Assembly (NCBI RefSeq): GCF_920987055.1
Contig: NZ_CAKLBX010000001.1
Location: 1,784,501-1,848,500, forward strand
Direction of reading: 5' to 3'
Length of the DNA stretch: 64,000 bases
Source of the DNA: Novosphingobium sp. CECT 9465
GTDB taxonomy: Bacteria > Pseudomonadota > Alphaproteobacteria > Sphingomonadales > Sphingomonadaceae
Under the pieces are notes generated by a model. It was not told the origin of the DNA and did no database searches. It worked only from the letters and a program-made list of their open reading frames with translations. Shown here piece by piece: positions 29,839-39,110 of the stretch. A program made the position numbers and the translations under genes. Every line of letters starts with the position of its first letter. Position 1 is the first letter of the stretch.

Positions 29839-30678
29839 CTACTTGAACTTGCCGAGCATCATGCCACCGTCGATCACGCAGTGGCTGCCCGTCATGTAAT
29901 CCGATGCATCCGATGCCAGCAGCAATGCCAATGGCTTCAGCTGATCGGTTTCCGCAACTTTGCCCAGCGGCACGATGGCATCCCACGCGGCTCGCGCTAC
30001 CGGGTCTTTCTTCAGCCAGCCACCGCCGATGTTGGTCACAAACGGCCCCGGCGCGATGGCGTTTATGCGGATGCCGAACTCGGCCAGTTCCAGCCCCAGC
30101 GCGCGCACCATGTGCAGCACCCCGGCCTTGGCGGGCATATAGGGAAGCCCCACAATCGGCTCTGTCACCAGCCCCGCATTCGATGCGGTCGCGATGATCG
30201 CACCGCCGCTCCGGCCATTGCGCCTGCCGTCCTGCTTCATGATCCGCACCGCGTTGCTCACGGTATAGAACACCCCGTTCAGGTTGATCTGGATCGACCG
30301 GTCCCAGCGCTTGGGATCATACGTATCGACCTGCCCATCGGGATTGCGATGCCCGGCCGGATTCCAGAAACCTGCGCCTGTATCGACACCCGCATTGGCA
30401 AAGCAGATATCCAGTCCGCCATAGGCTGCATCGTGCGCGTCGAACGCCGCGGCAACCTGATCCCAGTCCGAAACATCGACCTTTGCTGCGCGAACCTCGG
30501 CACCTGCCGCCCGCAATCGCGCCGCCTCGCGCTCGGCTCCGTCGGCATCGATATCGGCCAGCGTCACCAGCGCACCGGCCTCCGCCATCGCCTCGGCATA
30601 GGCCAGCCCTATGCCCGATGCTGCACCGGTCACGAAGGCGCTGCGGCCCTTGATGTCGAACCTGTCGAGCGTTCCCAT
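29839..30678 (-). CDS. Short-chain dehydrogenase/reductase
   Basis: A classical SDR of about 279 residues. The cofactor motif is AFVTGAASGIGLAYAEA, followed by LADIDADGAE (Asp after beta2, so NAD-preferring). CFANAGVDTG is the NNAG equivalent; the catalytic Ser is in ATASNAGLV and Tyr/Lys in LPYMPAKAG. NAIAPGPFVTN is the later loop. I start at ATG 30678, which has GGGGA 5 nt upstream; ATGs at 30696, 30690 and 30684 are in frame. Placed between the tandem cupins and the zinc alcohol dehydrogenase, pointing to redox steps on a shared substrate. Confidence 0.85.
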   Translation of the reverse strand: MGTLDRFDIKGRSAFVTGAASGIGLAYAEAMAEAGALVTLADIDADGAEREAARLRAAGAEVRAAKVDVSDWDQVAAAFDAHDAAYGGLDICFANAGVDTGAGFWNPAGHRNPDGQVDTYDPKRWDRSIQINLNGVFYTVSNAVRIMKQDGRRNGRSGGAIIATASNAGLVTEPIVGLPYMPAKAGVLHMVRALGLELAEFGIRINAIAPGPFVTNIGGGWLKKDPVARAAWDAIVPLGKVAETDQLKPLALLLASDASDYMTGSHCVIDGGMMLGKFK

Positions 30679-30728
30679 TGGCATCCCCATGTTCATTTCA
30701 ATTCAGGCTTGCACCCAGGTAGCCACCG

Positions 30729-31262
30729 TCAGAGGTAAAGCGCCGGATTGATCGCAATCCCATGCTCTTTGCAGTAGCTCTCGTAGTGATTCATGAACCA
30801 CCACACGTCGAGCGTTTCGACATGGTTGCCGTGCTCGTCGAAAAACTCGTTTGCGCCCTGCATGTGGAACAGCGCCTTCATCCCGTTTGGATCGTCGGTA
30901 ACCAGCGTGTGTGCCGTGCCCGGCGTTTCGGTGATGAATTCGCCGGCGCGGCAGATCCAGTCGTATTCAAGGTAACGGAACGATCCCTCCAGCCCCACCG
31001 CCCACACCTTGCCGCCGTGCTTGTGGGTGCCGATCACACCCGGACCCTTGATCCACAGGATGTTGACGTAGATGTTCTCCCGAACGTCGAAGGCCAGATG
31101 CCGGATCGCCGCATTCGGCCCGAACGGAACCCACGGGCTTTCGGCATCGGATGATCCGACATAGGTCCCTTCCACGCCCCTGGCGCGGATCAGGTCGCCG
31201 TACAGTTCCGGCACTTCTACAATCTTGTATGCCCCGGATGGGGGCGCTTTCATCGTGCCCAT
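30729..31262 (-). CDS. 2,4'-dihydroxyacetophenone-dioxygenase-like cupin, copy A
   Basis: A 177-residue single-domain cupin. Metal ligands appear complete: His80 and His82 (GTHKHGG), Glu99 (FRYLEYDW) and His118 (GTAHTLV), the three-His one-Glu set of iron cupin dioxygenases. Family resemblance is to bacterial 2,4'-dihydroxyacetophenone dioxygenase, which cleaves the carbon-carbon bond next to the ketone. Shares the C-terminal end HYESYCKEHGIAINPALYL with copy B (HGIAINPxLYL), so the pair arose by tandem duplication. ATG 31262 is preceded by GAGGA. 7 nt after copy B. Confidence 0.8.
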   Translation of the reverse strand: MGTMKAPPSGAYKIVEVPELYGDLIRARGVEGTYVGSSDAESPWVPFGPNAAIRHLAFDVRENIYVNILWIKGPGVIGTHKHGGKVWAVGLEGSFRYLEYDWICRAGEFITETPGTAHTLVTDDPNGMKALFHMQGANEFFDEHGNHVETLDVWWFMNHYESYCKEHGIAINPALYL

Positions 31263-31269
31263 ATGGTCC

Positions 31270-31806
31270 TCAGAGATAAAGCTTGGGGTTGATCGCAATG
31301 CCGTGCTCGCGGCAGTGCGTTTCGTAGTGATTGATGAACCACCACACATCGGTGGTATCCACCAGCACGGCATTCTCGTCGTAGAAGTCGATCGGGCCTT
31401 GCATCCATCCGAACAGCTTGCAGCCCTGCGGATGGTCGGTCACCAGCGTGTGACTTTCGCCCGGCGTCTCCAGGATCAGCCCGCCCGGCGATGCCACCCA
31501 ATCATATTCGAGATAGCGTACGCTGCCTTCAAGGCAGACCATGGTGATCGTGCCGCGATGGAAATGCGTGCCGATCACGCCCGGCCCCTTCACCCACAGG
31601 ATGTTCGAGAACAGCCCTTGCCGCACATCGAACGCCAGATGCTTGATCGCAGCATTATCGCCGAATGGCACCCACGGGCTGTCCACATCGGTCTGCGCAT
31701 CGATATAGCGCCCGCCGGGGCTGAGCCGCGCCACCAGTTCCTTGTGCGCAAACGGCACGTCAACGATCTCGGCCTTGCTCGAAGGCGGCGCGGTCATCAC
31801 GGTCAT
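31270..31806 (-). CDS. 2,4'-dihydroxyacetophenone-dioxygenase-like cupin, copy B
   Basis: A 178-residue cupin, close paralogue of copy A. Ligands His81 and His83 (GTHFHRG), Glu100 (VRYLEYDW) and His119 (GESHTLV) are all present, so an active iron enzyme is likely. Shared with copy A: SPWVPFGxNAAIxHLAFDV and ILWxKGPGVIGTH. The substrate pocket differs at the second half (QGPIDFYDENAVLVDTTDVWWF). ATG 31806 has GAGAGG 8 nt upstream. It starts 11 nt after copy C ends; the three form one transcription unit. Confidence 0.8.
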   Translation of the reverse strand: MTVMTAPPSSKAEIVDVPFAHKELVARLSPGGRYIDAQTDVDSPWVPFGDNAAIKHLAFDVRQGLFSNILWVKGPGVIGTHFHRGTITMVCLEGSVRYLEYDWVASPGGLILETPGESHTLVTDHPQGCKLFGWMQGPIDFYDENAVLVDTTDVWWFINHYETHCREHGIAINPKLYL

Positions 31807-31817
31807 GGGAAATCCTC

Positions 31818-32351
31818 TCAGCGGATCAGGGTGTCGACATAATCGGCGCCTATGCCGACCTTGTCGTAATGTTCGCGCGCGGCCTTGATGTAGTCGAACA
31901 CATCGTAATGGCCGGTGGTGTTGCCATCCTCGTCCAGCCACATCAGCGGGCCGGAAACGACGAAGAACACTTTCATCGGATCTTCGTGTTCATAACAGAC
32001 CAGCGTGTGGCTCTCGCCCGGCGTTTCGTACACGAAATCGCCTGCGGTCGCGGTCCAGTCGTGTTCGAGATAGGCCCACTTGCCGCTGATGGTATAGGCC
32101 CAGATCGGATGCGGGTGGTAATGGCGGTTCACCAGTCCCGCCTCCTTGCTCATCAGCACATCAGCCCACATGTTTTTCGATGGGCTGATCCACACCGGCT
32201 TGGAAAACACTGTTTCCGAAATCGGCACCCAATAGCGTTCGTCGCCCTCGGCAATCTTGGGCAGATAGACTTCCGGCAGGCTGCCCTCGCGGAACACTTT
32301 TTCCACCGGCTTCAAGTCTCTCCAGAATTCCGTGTGTGCCGCTTCAGGCAT
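31818..32351 (-). CDS. 2,4'-dihydroxyacetophenone-dioxygenase-like cupin, copy C
   Basis: A 177-residue cupin, the most divergent of three tandem copies and the same length as known 2,4'-dihydroxyacetophenone dioxygenases. Ligands: His77 and His79 (NRHYHPHP), Glu96 (WAYLEHDW) and His115 (GESHTLV). The surrounding core WTATAGDFVYETPGESHTLV (shown: AGDFVYETPGESHTL) is shared with copy B. The C-terminus differs from A and B (HYDKVGIGADYVDTLIR). It follows the TonB receptor gene, 59 nt apart on the same strand. Function as an aryl-ketone-cleaving dioxygenase is inferred from family alone. Confidence 0.8.
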   Translation of the reverse strand: MPEAAHTEFWRDLKPVEKVFREGSLPEVYLPKIAEGDERYWVPISETVFSKPVWISPSKNMWADVLMSKEAGLVNRHYHPHPIWAYTISGKWAYLEHDWTATAGDFVYETPGESHTLVCYEHEDPMKVFFVVSGPLMWLDEDGNTTGHYDVFDYIKAAREHYDKVGIGADYVDTLIR

Positions 32352-32410
32352 GGTCTCTCTCCAGATCGTCCGGGCGGAGCGGAACTCCGCCCGGAACCTT
32401 CATGTTATGC

Positions 32411-34912
32411 TTAGAACTCGACGCCAAGACGCGCGTACCATTCGCGCGGGCGGCTGTACGTGCCGTAGAACTGGCCACCGGCGATCTGCGCCTGCCCGGT
32501 CACCAGATACCGCTCGTCGGTGAGGTTGGTCGCGCCCACTGTCACGTCCCAGCTTCCGCCCGACTTGTAGGTTATGCTGCCATTGACAATGTCGGTCGGT
32601 GCACGCTGCAGGAGATAGGCCCGCTCCGTATCGTTCCAAAGCGCCGAACTGTGCGTGTAGTCCGCCAGTACGACCAGCCTGGAGTCACCACCAAGACCCA
32701 CTTCATAACGCGGGCTGATGTTGAATTTCCATTTGGGCGTCTTGGGCAGATCGCCACCGGGGATCACGCCTGCCTGGAACGGATTGGGCGCAACCTGCGC
32801 GCCTGCCAGGACCGAGGTGTAATAGGCGTCTGTGTATCCGACCGAAGCGTTGATCAGGAACCCATCGACTGGCGCTGCAACCACCTCGACTTCGAAGCCC
32901 TTGATCCGCGCGTCGCCTGCGTTCTGGATGGTGGGGGATACGCCCTGCTGGAAGTTCAGCTGGATACCCTTGTATTCGGTCGTGAACGCTGCCGCATTGA
33001 TCTGCAGGCGACGATCGAGCAGCGTCGACTTGATGCCCACCTCCCAGGTCGTTGCCTTTTCCTCGTCAAAATCCGGGGCTGTGGGCAGCGGATTGGAAAG
33101 GCGCGTGGTCCAGCCGCCGGTCTTGTACCCCTTCGACCAGCTGGCGTAGAGCATCACGTCGTCAACCGGATGATACTGTACGCCGATCTTGGGCGAAAAA
33201 TTGCTGAACGCCTTTTTCTGCCTGCCCGCAATGTAGTAGCGCAGCGGCTCACCCGGATTGGGGAACCCCGCAGCAATGCGGCAGGCGTCGGAGATCGGGT
33301 TGATCGAAGCGCATTCAGGAACACCTACCTGATTCAGAATCTTGTAGGTCAGACCGTTGGCATCGCCCTGGAAGCCTTCAAATTCCTTGTCTTCCTTGGT
33401 ATATCGGCCGCCGATCGTAATGCCGAACTGCTCGGTTGGCCGATAATCGATCTGACCGAAGAACGCGTAGTTCTTGGTGGACAGGTCGTTCGGCCCATCG
33501 ACCTGAAGCAGACCTTCGGCGAAAGTCACATAGTCGTGCAGATCTCCCGCTTCCTTGAAGAAGTATGCGCCCAGCACATAGTTCAGCTTCTTGTCCAGCG
33601 CCGAGCCGTTGAGTTGCAGTTCCTGGCTGAATTGATACTGGTTCATCGTGAAGCTGGTGTGCAGGAAGTTGAGCGGCGAACCGTCAATGTCCATCCCCAC
33701 ATTCCAGTGCAATTCGCGGTAGGCCGTGATCGACTTCAGCATCACGGTGTCGGAAAGATCGAACTCGACCGTGCCCGAACCACCGTATGACGTCAGCTTC
33801 GAATAGTTGTTGCCATTGGCGTAGCTGGTGTCGATGTCGCTGGTGACGAAGCGGTTGTCGTAAGGCAGGCGGTCGTTGTTCGGATCGGCGTCCACGTTCA
33901 CGCCGAACACGGTCGGGTTGTCGAAGATCGAGGTAAGGCCGCCGATCCCGCCAAGATAGGCAAATGAAGGCGGGCCGCCGCCGCAATCGCCAACGACAAT
34001 GCCCTCGATTGCGCAGTTATACGTCCCGGCAAAAACGGCAGGGGTTGTGCTTATCACGCGGTTGGCAAGCTGGGACTGATCCACCTTCATGTAATCGCCC
34101 GAAAGCGAGACCCGGAAATTCGACTTGTTGTCGAAACGCAGCTTGCCACGCAGGTTCCAGGTATTGTCGCCGCCTTCACTGCCGTATCCGATGTTGCCGT
34201 AACCTGCGGCCTTGTAATTCGTGACGGGTGTGGAATCGAAGTTCGATGCCCCTGGAAACGGAATGCGCTTGACGTAGCCATCGCGGTTCTTGGTGGCAAA
34301 GCTCACCGAAGCCGCAAGGCTTTCGGACAGCGGCAGGTCAACCGTTCCACGCGTTTGCAGCAGGCCGAAGCGCCCGGTTGTGACATCGCCCTTGAAGCGG
34401 AATTCATCGCCCGGATCGTGCGTCACGATAGAGATCGCACCACCGATGGTATTGCGCCCGAACAGCGTGCCCTGCGGTCCCTTGAGCACTTCGATGCGCT
34501 CGACGTCTGGCAGGTCCTGATTCGCGCCAACTGAACGGGCAAGATAAACGCCATCAAGATAGACGCCCACGCCGGGGTCGATATTGAACGCAAAATCGTT
34601 GGCACCGATACCGCGAATGTAGGCGGAAAGTACCGCGCTCGATCCAGAGAACGGTGTGCCCGCGTCAAGCGTCACGTTGGGTGAGATGTTAGACAGAGAT
34701 GCGACGCTGCTGACCGCGCGCTCCTGAAGCGCATCCGCACTGAACGCCGAAATCGCGATGGGAACGTCCTGGACATTTTCCGCACGCTTTTGTGCAGTAA
34801 CGACGATCTGCGCGATCCCGCCGCCAGGCTCGCTCTCGGCCTGATCCTGTGCATGTGCCGGCATCGCGATGGCTGCTGCCAACGCTGCTACGGAAACCGA
34901 AGCAAACTTCAT
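32411..34912 (-). CDS. TonB-dependent outer-membrane receptor
   Basis: An 833-residue outer-membrane transporter. Signal peptide (KFASVSVAALAAAIAMPAHA), a TonB-box-like IVVTAQKR near residue 37, a plug domain (ISAFSADALQERAVSSVA, YIRGIGANDF, GVGVYLDGVY, VERIEVLKGPQGTLFGRN, GGAISIVTH) and a beta-barrel of alternating residues ending in RPREWYARLGVEF, with the terminal Phe that is needed for barrel assembly. Start ATG 34912 has GAGAGG upstream. Sphingomonads use such receptors for aromatic and other organic substrates; placed before the cupins, it probably imports the substrate of this locus. Confidence 0.93.
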   Translation of the reverse strand: MKFASVSVAALAAAIAMPAHAQDQAESEPGGGIAQIVVTAQKRAENVQDVPIAISAFSADALQERAVSSVASLSNISPNVTLDAGTPFSGSSAVLSAYIRGIGANDFAFNIDPGVGVYLDGVYLARSVGANQDLPDVERIEVLKGPQGTLFGRNTIGGAISIVTHDPGDEFRFKGDVTTGRFGLLQTRGTVDLPLSESLAASVSFATKNRDGYVKRIPFPGASNFDSTPVTNYKAAGYGNIGYGSEGGDNTWNLRGKLRFDNKSNFRVSLSGDYMKVDQSQLANRVISTTPAVFAGTYNCAIEGIVVGDCGGGPPSFAYLGGIGGLTSIFDNPTVFGVNVDADPNNDRLPYDNRFVTSDIDTSYANGNNYSKLTSYGGSGTVEFDLSDTVMLKSITAYRELHWNVGMDIDGSPLNFLHTSFTMNQYQFSQELQLNGSALDKKLNYVLGAYFFKEAGDLHDYVTFAEGLLQVDGPNDLSTKNYAFFGQIDYRPTEQFGITIGGRYTKEDKEFEGFQGDANGLTYKILNQVGVPECASINPISDACRIAAGFPNPGEPLRYYIAGRQKKAFSNFSPKIGVQYHPVDDVMLYASWSKGYKTGGWTTRLSNPLPTAPDFDEEKATTWEVGIKSTLLDRRLQINAAAFTTEYKGIQLNFQQGVSPTIQNAGDARIKGFEVEVVAAPVDGFLINASVGYTDAYYTSVLAGAQVAPNPFQAGVIPGGDLPKTPKWKFNISPRYEVGLGGDSRLVVLADYTHSSALWNDTERAYLLQRAPTDIVNGSITYKSGGSWDVTVGATNLTDERYLVTGQAQIAGGQFYGTYSRPREWYARLGVEF

Positions 34913-35073
34913 GATTTTCCTCTCCCTGTTCATACCCGTTGTCGCAGGACGATTGCTTTTGAACCTGCATTACTGACTGCTTTTTAGAGGGGTGCCTGGT
35001 TGTTCGCTTGCACTGGCGCGCAAGCCAAACAGGACTGCGGCGCAAGGCCCCGATAAAGCCGCGATCCCGGAAG

Positions 35074-36003
35074 CTATTTGCCCAGACGCCAGTCGCGGGG
35101 TGCAACGCCAAAATGATGACGGAAACACCGTGTGAAGTAGGCGCTGTCATTGAAACCCAGATCGAATGCGATCTCGGTGATGCTGGCATCGGGCCGCGCC
35201 ACCAGCCGGTCCGCCGCCCGGCGGAGTCGCTGATCGACGATATAGGCGGTCGGCGTCGTTCCCATCGCTGCGAACACGTTCTGCACCGTCCGTACCGAAA
35301 TGCTGCACCCGTCCGCAATCGATGCCGTGCGCAGCATCGGGTCTTCCAGATTGGCCATGACCATTGTCAGAACGCGCTTGCGCAATGCTGCTTCACCAAT
35401 GTCGGCCATCGGGCGCTGCGCTCCGCGCATGGCCAGTGCGACAAGATCATAAAACACCGCATTCACGCCGGTTTCCCATTCGGGATCTTCGGCGGATCGC
35501 TCTCCTTGTTGCCACAGTGAAAGCAGAAAGTCGTGGAACACCCGACCGCCCGGTGTTGCGCCGCACATCCGTTGCAGCAAGGCATCGTCCACGCCGGGAA
35601 ACCTTTCCGCCAGCGGTGCGCGCGGAAACTCCACGACCAGCATTTCGTGTCTGGTCAACTGGATCGAATAGGGCACGTGCGGTGTGGCCAGAACGAAATC
35701 GCCTGGTTCCAGCGCGCATTCCGCATTGCGTTGACCATGGCTGCTGGTGCCCCGGCATTGCAGATGCAGGATCAGCCGCTCGGCATCCTGCACCACCGGC
35801 GTTCGCCCCACTGCTGAACGCGTTGAATCGGTTCGGATCATGTCAAGATCGCCAACCCGCCATGTCAGCATCCGCCCGGCAAAATCCTCACCCGGCACGT
35901 TTATGAAAGTGCCGGTAAAGACCCGGTCGGCTATCTCGTTCCAGTATCGTGCCCGGTCTGCCGGGGCCACGTCCCTTGTGTGGAATTTGAGAAGCGCACT
36001 CAT
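35074..36003 (-). CDS. AraC-family transcriptional regulator
   Basis: A 309-residue regulator. The N-terminal half is an AraC-binding-like sensor domain of the kind seen with aromatic operons (FTGTFINVPGEDFAGRM; RLILHLQCRGTSSHGQR; LEPGDFVLATPHVPYSI). The C-terminal AraC DNA-binding domain has two helix-turn-helix units: TASIADGCSISVRTVQNVFAAMG and the signature SITEIAFDLGFNDSAYFTRCFRHHFG (shown in parts). ATG 36003 has GGGAGAAG upstream. It lies between the TonB receptor and the MFS gene and probably activates this locus in response to its substrate. Confidence 0.9.
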   Translation of the reverse strand: MSALLKFHTRDVAPADRARYWNEIADRVFTGTFINVPGEDFAGRMLTWRVGDLDMIRTDSTRSAVGRTPVVQDAERLILHLQCRGTSSHGQRNAECALEPGDFVLATPHVPYSIQLTRHEMLVVEFPRAPLAERFPGVDDALLQRMCGATPGGRVFHDFLLSLWQQGERSAEDPEWETGVNAVFYDLVALAMRGAQRPMADIGEAALRKRVLTMVMANLEDPMLRTASIADGCSISVRTVQNVFAAMGTTPTAYIVDQRLRRAADRLVARPDASITEIAFDLGFNDSAYFTRCFRHHFGVAPRDWRLGK

Positions 36004-36017
36004 GTTCTTCTCCCGTA

Positions 36018-37276
36018 TCAATAACCGGCTGCGAGTGCCGGAGACTTGCGTCGCGCCACGACGCGCGGCGCGGATTCGATCAGGCCCAGTGTGCAAATTC
36101 CCGCAAGCACCGTGCAGCAAAGCATCAGCCAGAGCGGCGCATCCAAACCATAGGCATCGGCCAGACCACCGGCGAACAGCGGGCCGAGAACGCCGCCCAG
36201 CACTTCGCCCGCGCCCATGACCACGCCGGTCAGCGTCGCAGTCAGGCGCGGATCGACTGACTCCGCAGGGATCGTCGCCATGAACATCGGGAACAGGCCA
36301 TTAAACCCCCTCCAAAGAAGAAGATTGCCGCCAGCACCGCGGTCGGTCCCTGATAGTAGATCGTGCTCAGCGGCAGGATCACACCAAGGAACGAAAAGAA
36401 GATCATCACCGGGCGCCGTCCGATCGCATCCGAGATTGCCGGCACCACGAAGCTGCCCAGCCCTGCCGAAATGCCCAGCGTTGCCATGAGCCAGCCCATG
36501 GTTTCCGGCGCGAAACCGCGCTCCCTGGTCAGGAACAGCGGCATGAACGCCCAGCACACGACAAGATAGGACACCAGCAGGATCGATATCAGCGCGCACA
36601 GGATCACATTGCGATGGGCAAAAGCGTCGCGCAGCGTGACCTTGGGATTGTCATGGTCGAGCGCTTCGATCGGCGGTTCGCGCAGCGTGAACCAGATCAA
36701 TGCTGCGGTCACCAGGCCCGGCAACGCGGCAAGATAGAACCCGGTCTGCCAGCCGACCGCAACGGCTACCGGCACCAGCAGGACGGGCGCAAGGCCGGAC
36801 CCCAGCAGGTTCGATCCCAGGTTCTGCGCCACGCCCATCGCCATGCTGCGTCGCTCCGGCGCGACCTCAGCCACGATCATCGAATGGCTTACCGGCATCA
36901 CACCGCCTTCGGCCGCGCCCATCAGCAGCCGTGCACCCAGCAGCATCAGGAATGACGATGCTGCGCCGGAAATGAACGAGCACAGGCAGAACGCCACTGT
37001 TGCAATGACGATCACCGGCTTGCGCGATCCCAGCTTGTCCGAAATCCGTCCGACCGCCAATCCTGAAAGCGCCCACGTTAAAGACAGCGCGGAGCTGAAC
37101 ATGCCGACCTGGGTGTTGCTCAATTGAAGGTCCGGTTGCACGAACGGCATCAGGAAATTGAGCGCATTGCGATCAAAGAACAGGATGCCGAAATTGAGGC
37201 TCAGCAGCGCGGTCACCCATATCTGGTAACCCCTGCCGCGCGCCTCTCCGGCATGATTGTTCGCACTGGCCAGCAT
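36018..37276 (-). pseudogene. MFS transporter (sugar-acid/aromatic-acid type), frameshifted
   Basis: A 12-helix major facilitator split across two frames. The first part (from ATG 37276, GGGAGA upstream) runs from ILFFDRNALNFLMPF through the A-motif GRISDKLGSRKP and GARLLMGAAEGGVMP to FFFGGG. The second part continues in another frame from FNGLFPMFMATIPAES to SPALAAGY at 36018. The switch lies in the C5 run at 36306-36310 (G5 on the coding strand): one more G would join both parts into a normal 419-residue protein. So one base is missing, either by real mutation or by sequencing error. Family members take up organic acids; as read, transport would be lost. Confidence 0.85.
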
Positions 37277-37394
37277 CGCTTTCTCCCAAAAACCTCTTCG
37301 TCGGTTCCTTGCCGACATTGCCTTCGTTCTAGGTTGCCTTCGCACTCCTCTCTTGCATTGGCGCGCAGCCCGACCGGGACCAGCGCGCATCGGG

Positions 37395-37940
37395 TCAAAT
37401 GAATGGTCGCACCGGGTCGGTCCCATCCCAATCCAGCGACGCGCGCCACATCACGGTAAAGTGTGAATCCATGCCCGGCGTGGCAGGGATCAGCTCAAGA
37501 AATCCCGGCGCGGCTGCATCGCCGCGCTCAAGATAGGCGACGCTGCCCCCGGTCGGCACTGCTGCACGAAAGGCCAGTTCATACCCCCGCGCCACATAAC
37601 CGGGCAGGTCGGCGTCCACGTCGGCACACGCAATGCCAAAGTGGTGGAAGCCATATCCGCGCTGTTTCACCGTTTCGCGATAGACCGATGGATGGTCATC
37701 CAAAGGCTGGATCAGTTCGATCTGCATGTGTCCGGCAAAGCCCATCGCGATGGTCACATCCGCCGTGGAAGGTGCACCGCGATAGAGCTGGTCCGGCCCC
37801 AGAAAGTGATCGAGCAGAAAGAACGGCCCGGCACCGCAATCGCGCTGGAAGTGGGTGATGGAGGCGCGGATGTCCTGCACCACAAATGCGGTTTGCATCA
37901 CGCCGCCAAAAGGCTGGCCAAATCCGAGCAAGCTCGCCAT
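37395..37940 (-). CDS. VOC-superfamily (glyoxalase-like) protein
   Basis: A 181-residue protein with two beta-alpha-beta-beta-beta modules of the vicinal-oxygen-chelate fold: QTAFVVQDIRASITHF in the first, GYGFHHFGIACADVDAD in the second, with a Glu near each end (MQIELIQPL, FLELIPA). The first metal position, normally His, is Gln (GGVMQTAF), so metal binding may be partial. Such proteins in catabolic loci act as dioxygenases, isomerases or epimerases on carbonyl compounds. It is 58 nt after the MDR dehydrogenase gene and 118 nt before the MFS gene, same strand. Substrate unknown. Confidence 0.75.
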   Translation of the reverse strand: MASLLGFGQPFGGVMQTAFVVQDIRASITHFQRDCGAGPFFLLDHFLGPDQLYRGAPSTADVTIAMGFAGHMQIELIQPLDDHPSVYRETVKQRGYGFHHFGIACADVDADLPGYVARGYELAFRAAVPTGGSVAYLERGDAAAPGFLELIPATPGMDSHFTVMWRASLDWDGTDPVRPFI

Positions 37941-37998
37941 CGTCTATCCTCTCCTGCGCCCCCGCCTCTGTGGGCGGTCGGCGCTTTTCTGTACCGGA

Positions 37999-39012
37999 TC
38001 AAAGCGTTATCGCGACTTTCCCGAAAAGTGCCGCCGATGATTGGTAAGCGTAAGCATCCAGCGCCTGTTCGACCGAAAATGCCCGATCCACCACCGGCTC
38101 GATCCCGTGCGCGTCGACAAAATCGTTCAATCGCCGTGCCATGCCCTTGGACCCGACGAAAATTCCCCGGATCGAAGCGCCCTTGAACATCAGCCCGTGG
38201 GGCGATGTATTGCCCTCGCGCGTCAGCACACCGATCAGCGCGATTTCCCCCGCAAAACCAACCGCAGCAATACTCTGCGCCAGCGTCCCCGCGCCGCCCA
38301 CTTCGATGACATGATCCACCCCGCCGCCCGCAAGCCGCGCCGCCTCCGCGCCCCATTCGGGCGTGGTGCGGTAATTGATCACATGGTCCGCGCCCATCGC
38401 CGAAACCCGCGCAAGTTTCTCGTCCGACGACGATGTCGCGATAACCCGTGCGCCCGCAGCCTTGGCAATCTGCAACGCCAGCAGCGAGACCCCGCCCGTG
38501 CCCAGCACAAGTACGCTCGCGCCGGGCTTGACCGGACGCGGGCCTTCCATCAGCGCGTTCCAGGCGGTCACGCCCGCACATGGCAGGCAAGCGGCCTGCG
38601 CGTACCCAAGGCTCTGTGCAATCCGCACCACACCCCGTTCGGGCAACACGACATAATCCTGCAGCATCCCCGGCGCAGGTGGCGCGCCCAGTGCCACGCC
38701 CATGCCGGGATTGGGCGCCCCGTCCATCCAGTCCTGAAAGAATATCCCGGCCACGCGGTCGCCCACGGCAACCGTCGTCACCGCTTCACCCACCGCAGCA
38801 ATTTCGCCCGCTCCGTCTGAAAGCGGCACCGTGTCATGGGGCACCACACCGCCCATATACAGGCCAAGCGGTATGATCTGGTCACGATAGTTGAGCGAAC
38901 AGGCCCGTACGCGAACCAGCACCTCGCCCGGTCCCGGCTGCGGCACTTCGGCATCAACCAGACGCAGATCGTTCAGCGATGTTGCGCCCTTGCTTACCAG
39001 CCATTGCCGCAT
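37999..39012 (-). CDS. Zinc-independent NAD(P)-dependent alcohol dehydrogenase/quinone oxidoreductase-like (MDR)
   Basis: A 337-residue medium-chain dehydrogenase with a GroES-like N-terminus (ACSLNYRDQIIPLGLY) that lacks the catalytic Cys-His zinc set of classical alcohol dehydrogenases (Asn-Tyr-Arg-Asp replaces Cys-Gly-Thr-Asp). The nucleotide fold is VLVLGTGGVSLLALQIAKA, then ATSSSDEKLARVSAMGADHVI. This is the pattern of zinc-free MDR reductases acting on activated double bonds or quinones. ATG 39012 is preceded by AGGGAGAAGGA. It lies between IclR and VOC genes. Confidence 0.8.
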   Translation of the reverse strand: MRQWLVSKGATSLNDLRLVDAEVPQPGPGEVLVRVRACSLNYRDQIIPLGLYMGGVVPHDTVPLSDGAGEIAAVGEAVTTVAVGDRVAGIFFQDWMDGAPNPGMGVALGAPPAPGMLQDYVVLPERGVVRIAQSLGYAQAACLPCAGVTAWNALMEGPRPVKPGASVLVLGTGGVSLLALQIAKAAGARVIATSSSDEKLARVSAMGADHVINYRTTPEWGAEAARLAGGGVDHVIEVGGAGTLAQSIAAVGFAGEIALIGVLTREGNTSPHGLMFKGASIRGIFVGSKGMARRLNDFVDAHGIEPVVDRAFSVEQALDAYAYQSSAALFGKVAITL

Positions 39013-39110
39013 CGTTTCCTTCTCCCTGCATGGGATCATCACCCATTCGGCGTCAGGAATTAATCAGCAAGACAAACAGATTTCACCAGGTGAACCAATT
39101 TTTCCAGTTG

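Noticed and set aside
36300-36325. Programmed ribosomal frameshift in the MFS gene
   Set aside because: The site is a plain G5 tract without a clear slippery heptamer or following structure, and frameshifting in MFS transporters is not known. A missing base is more likely.
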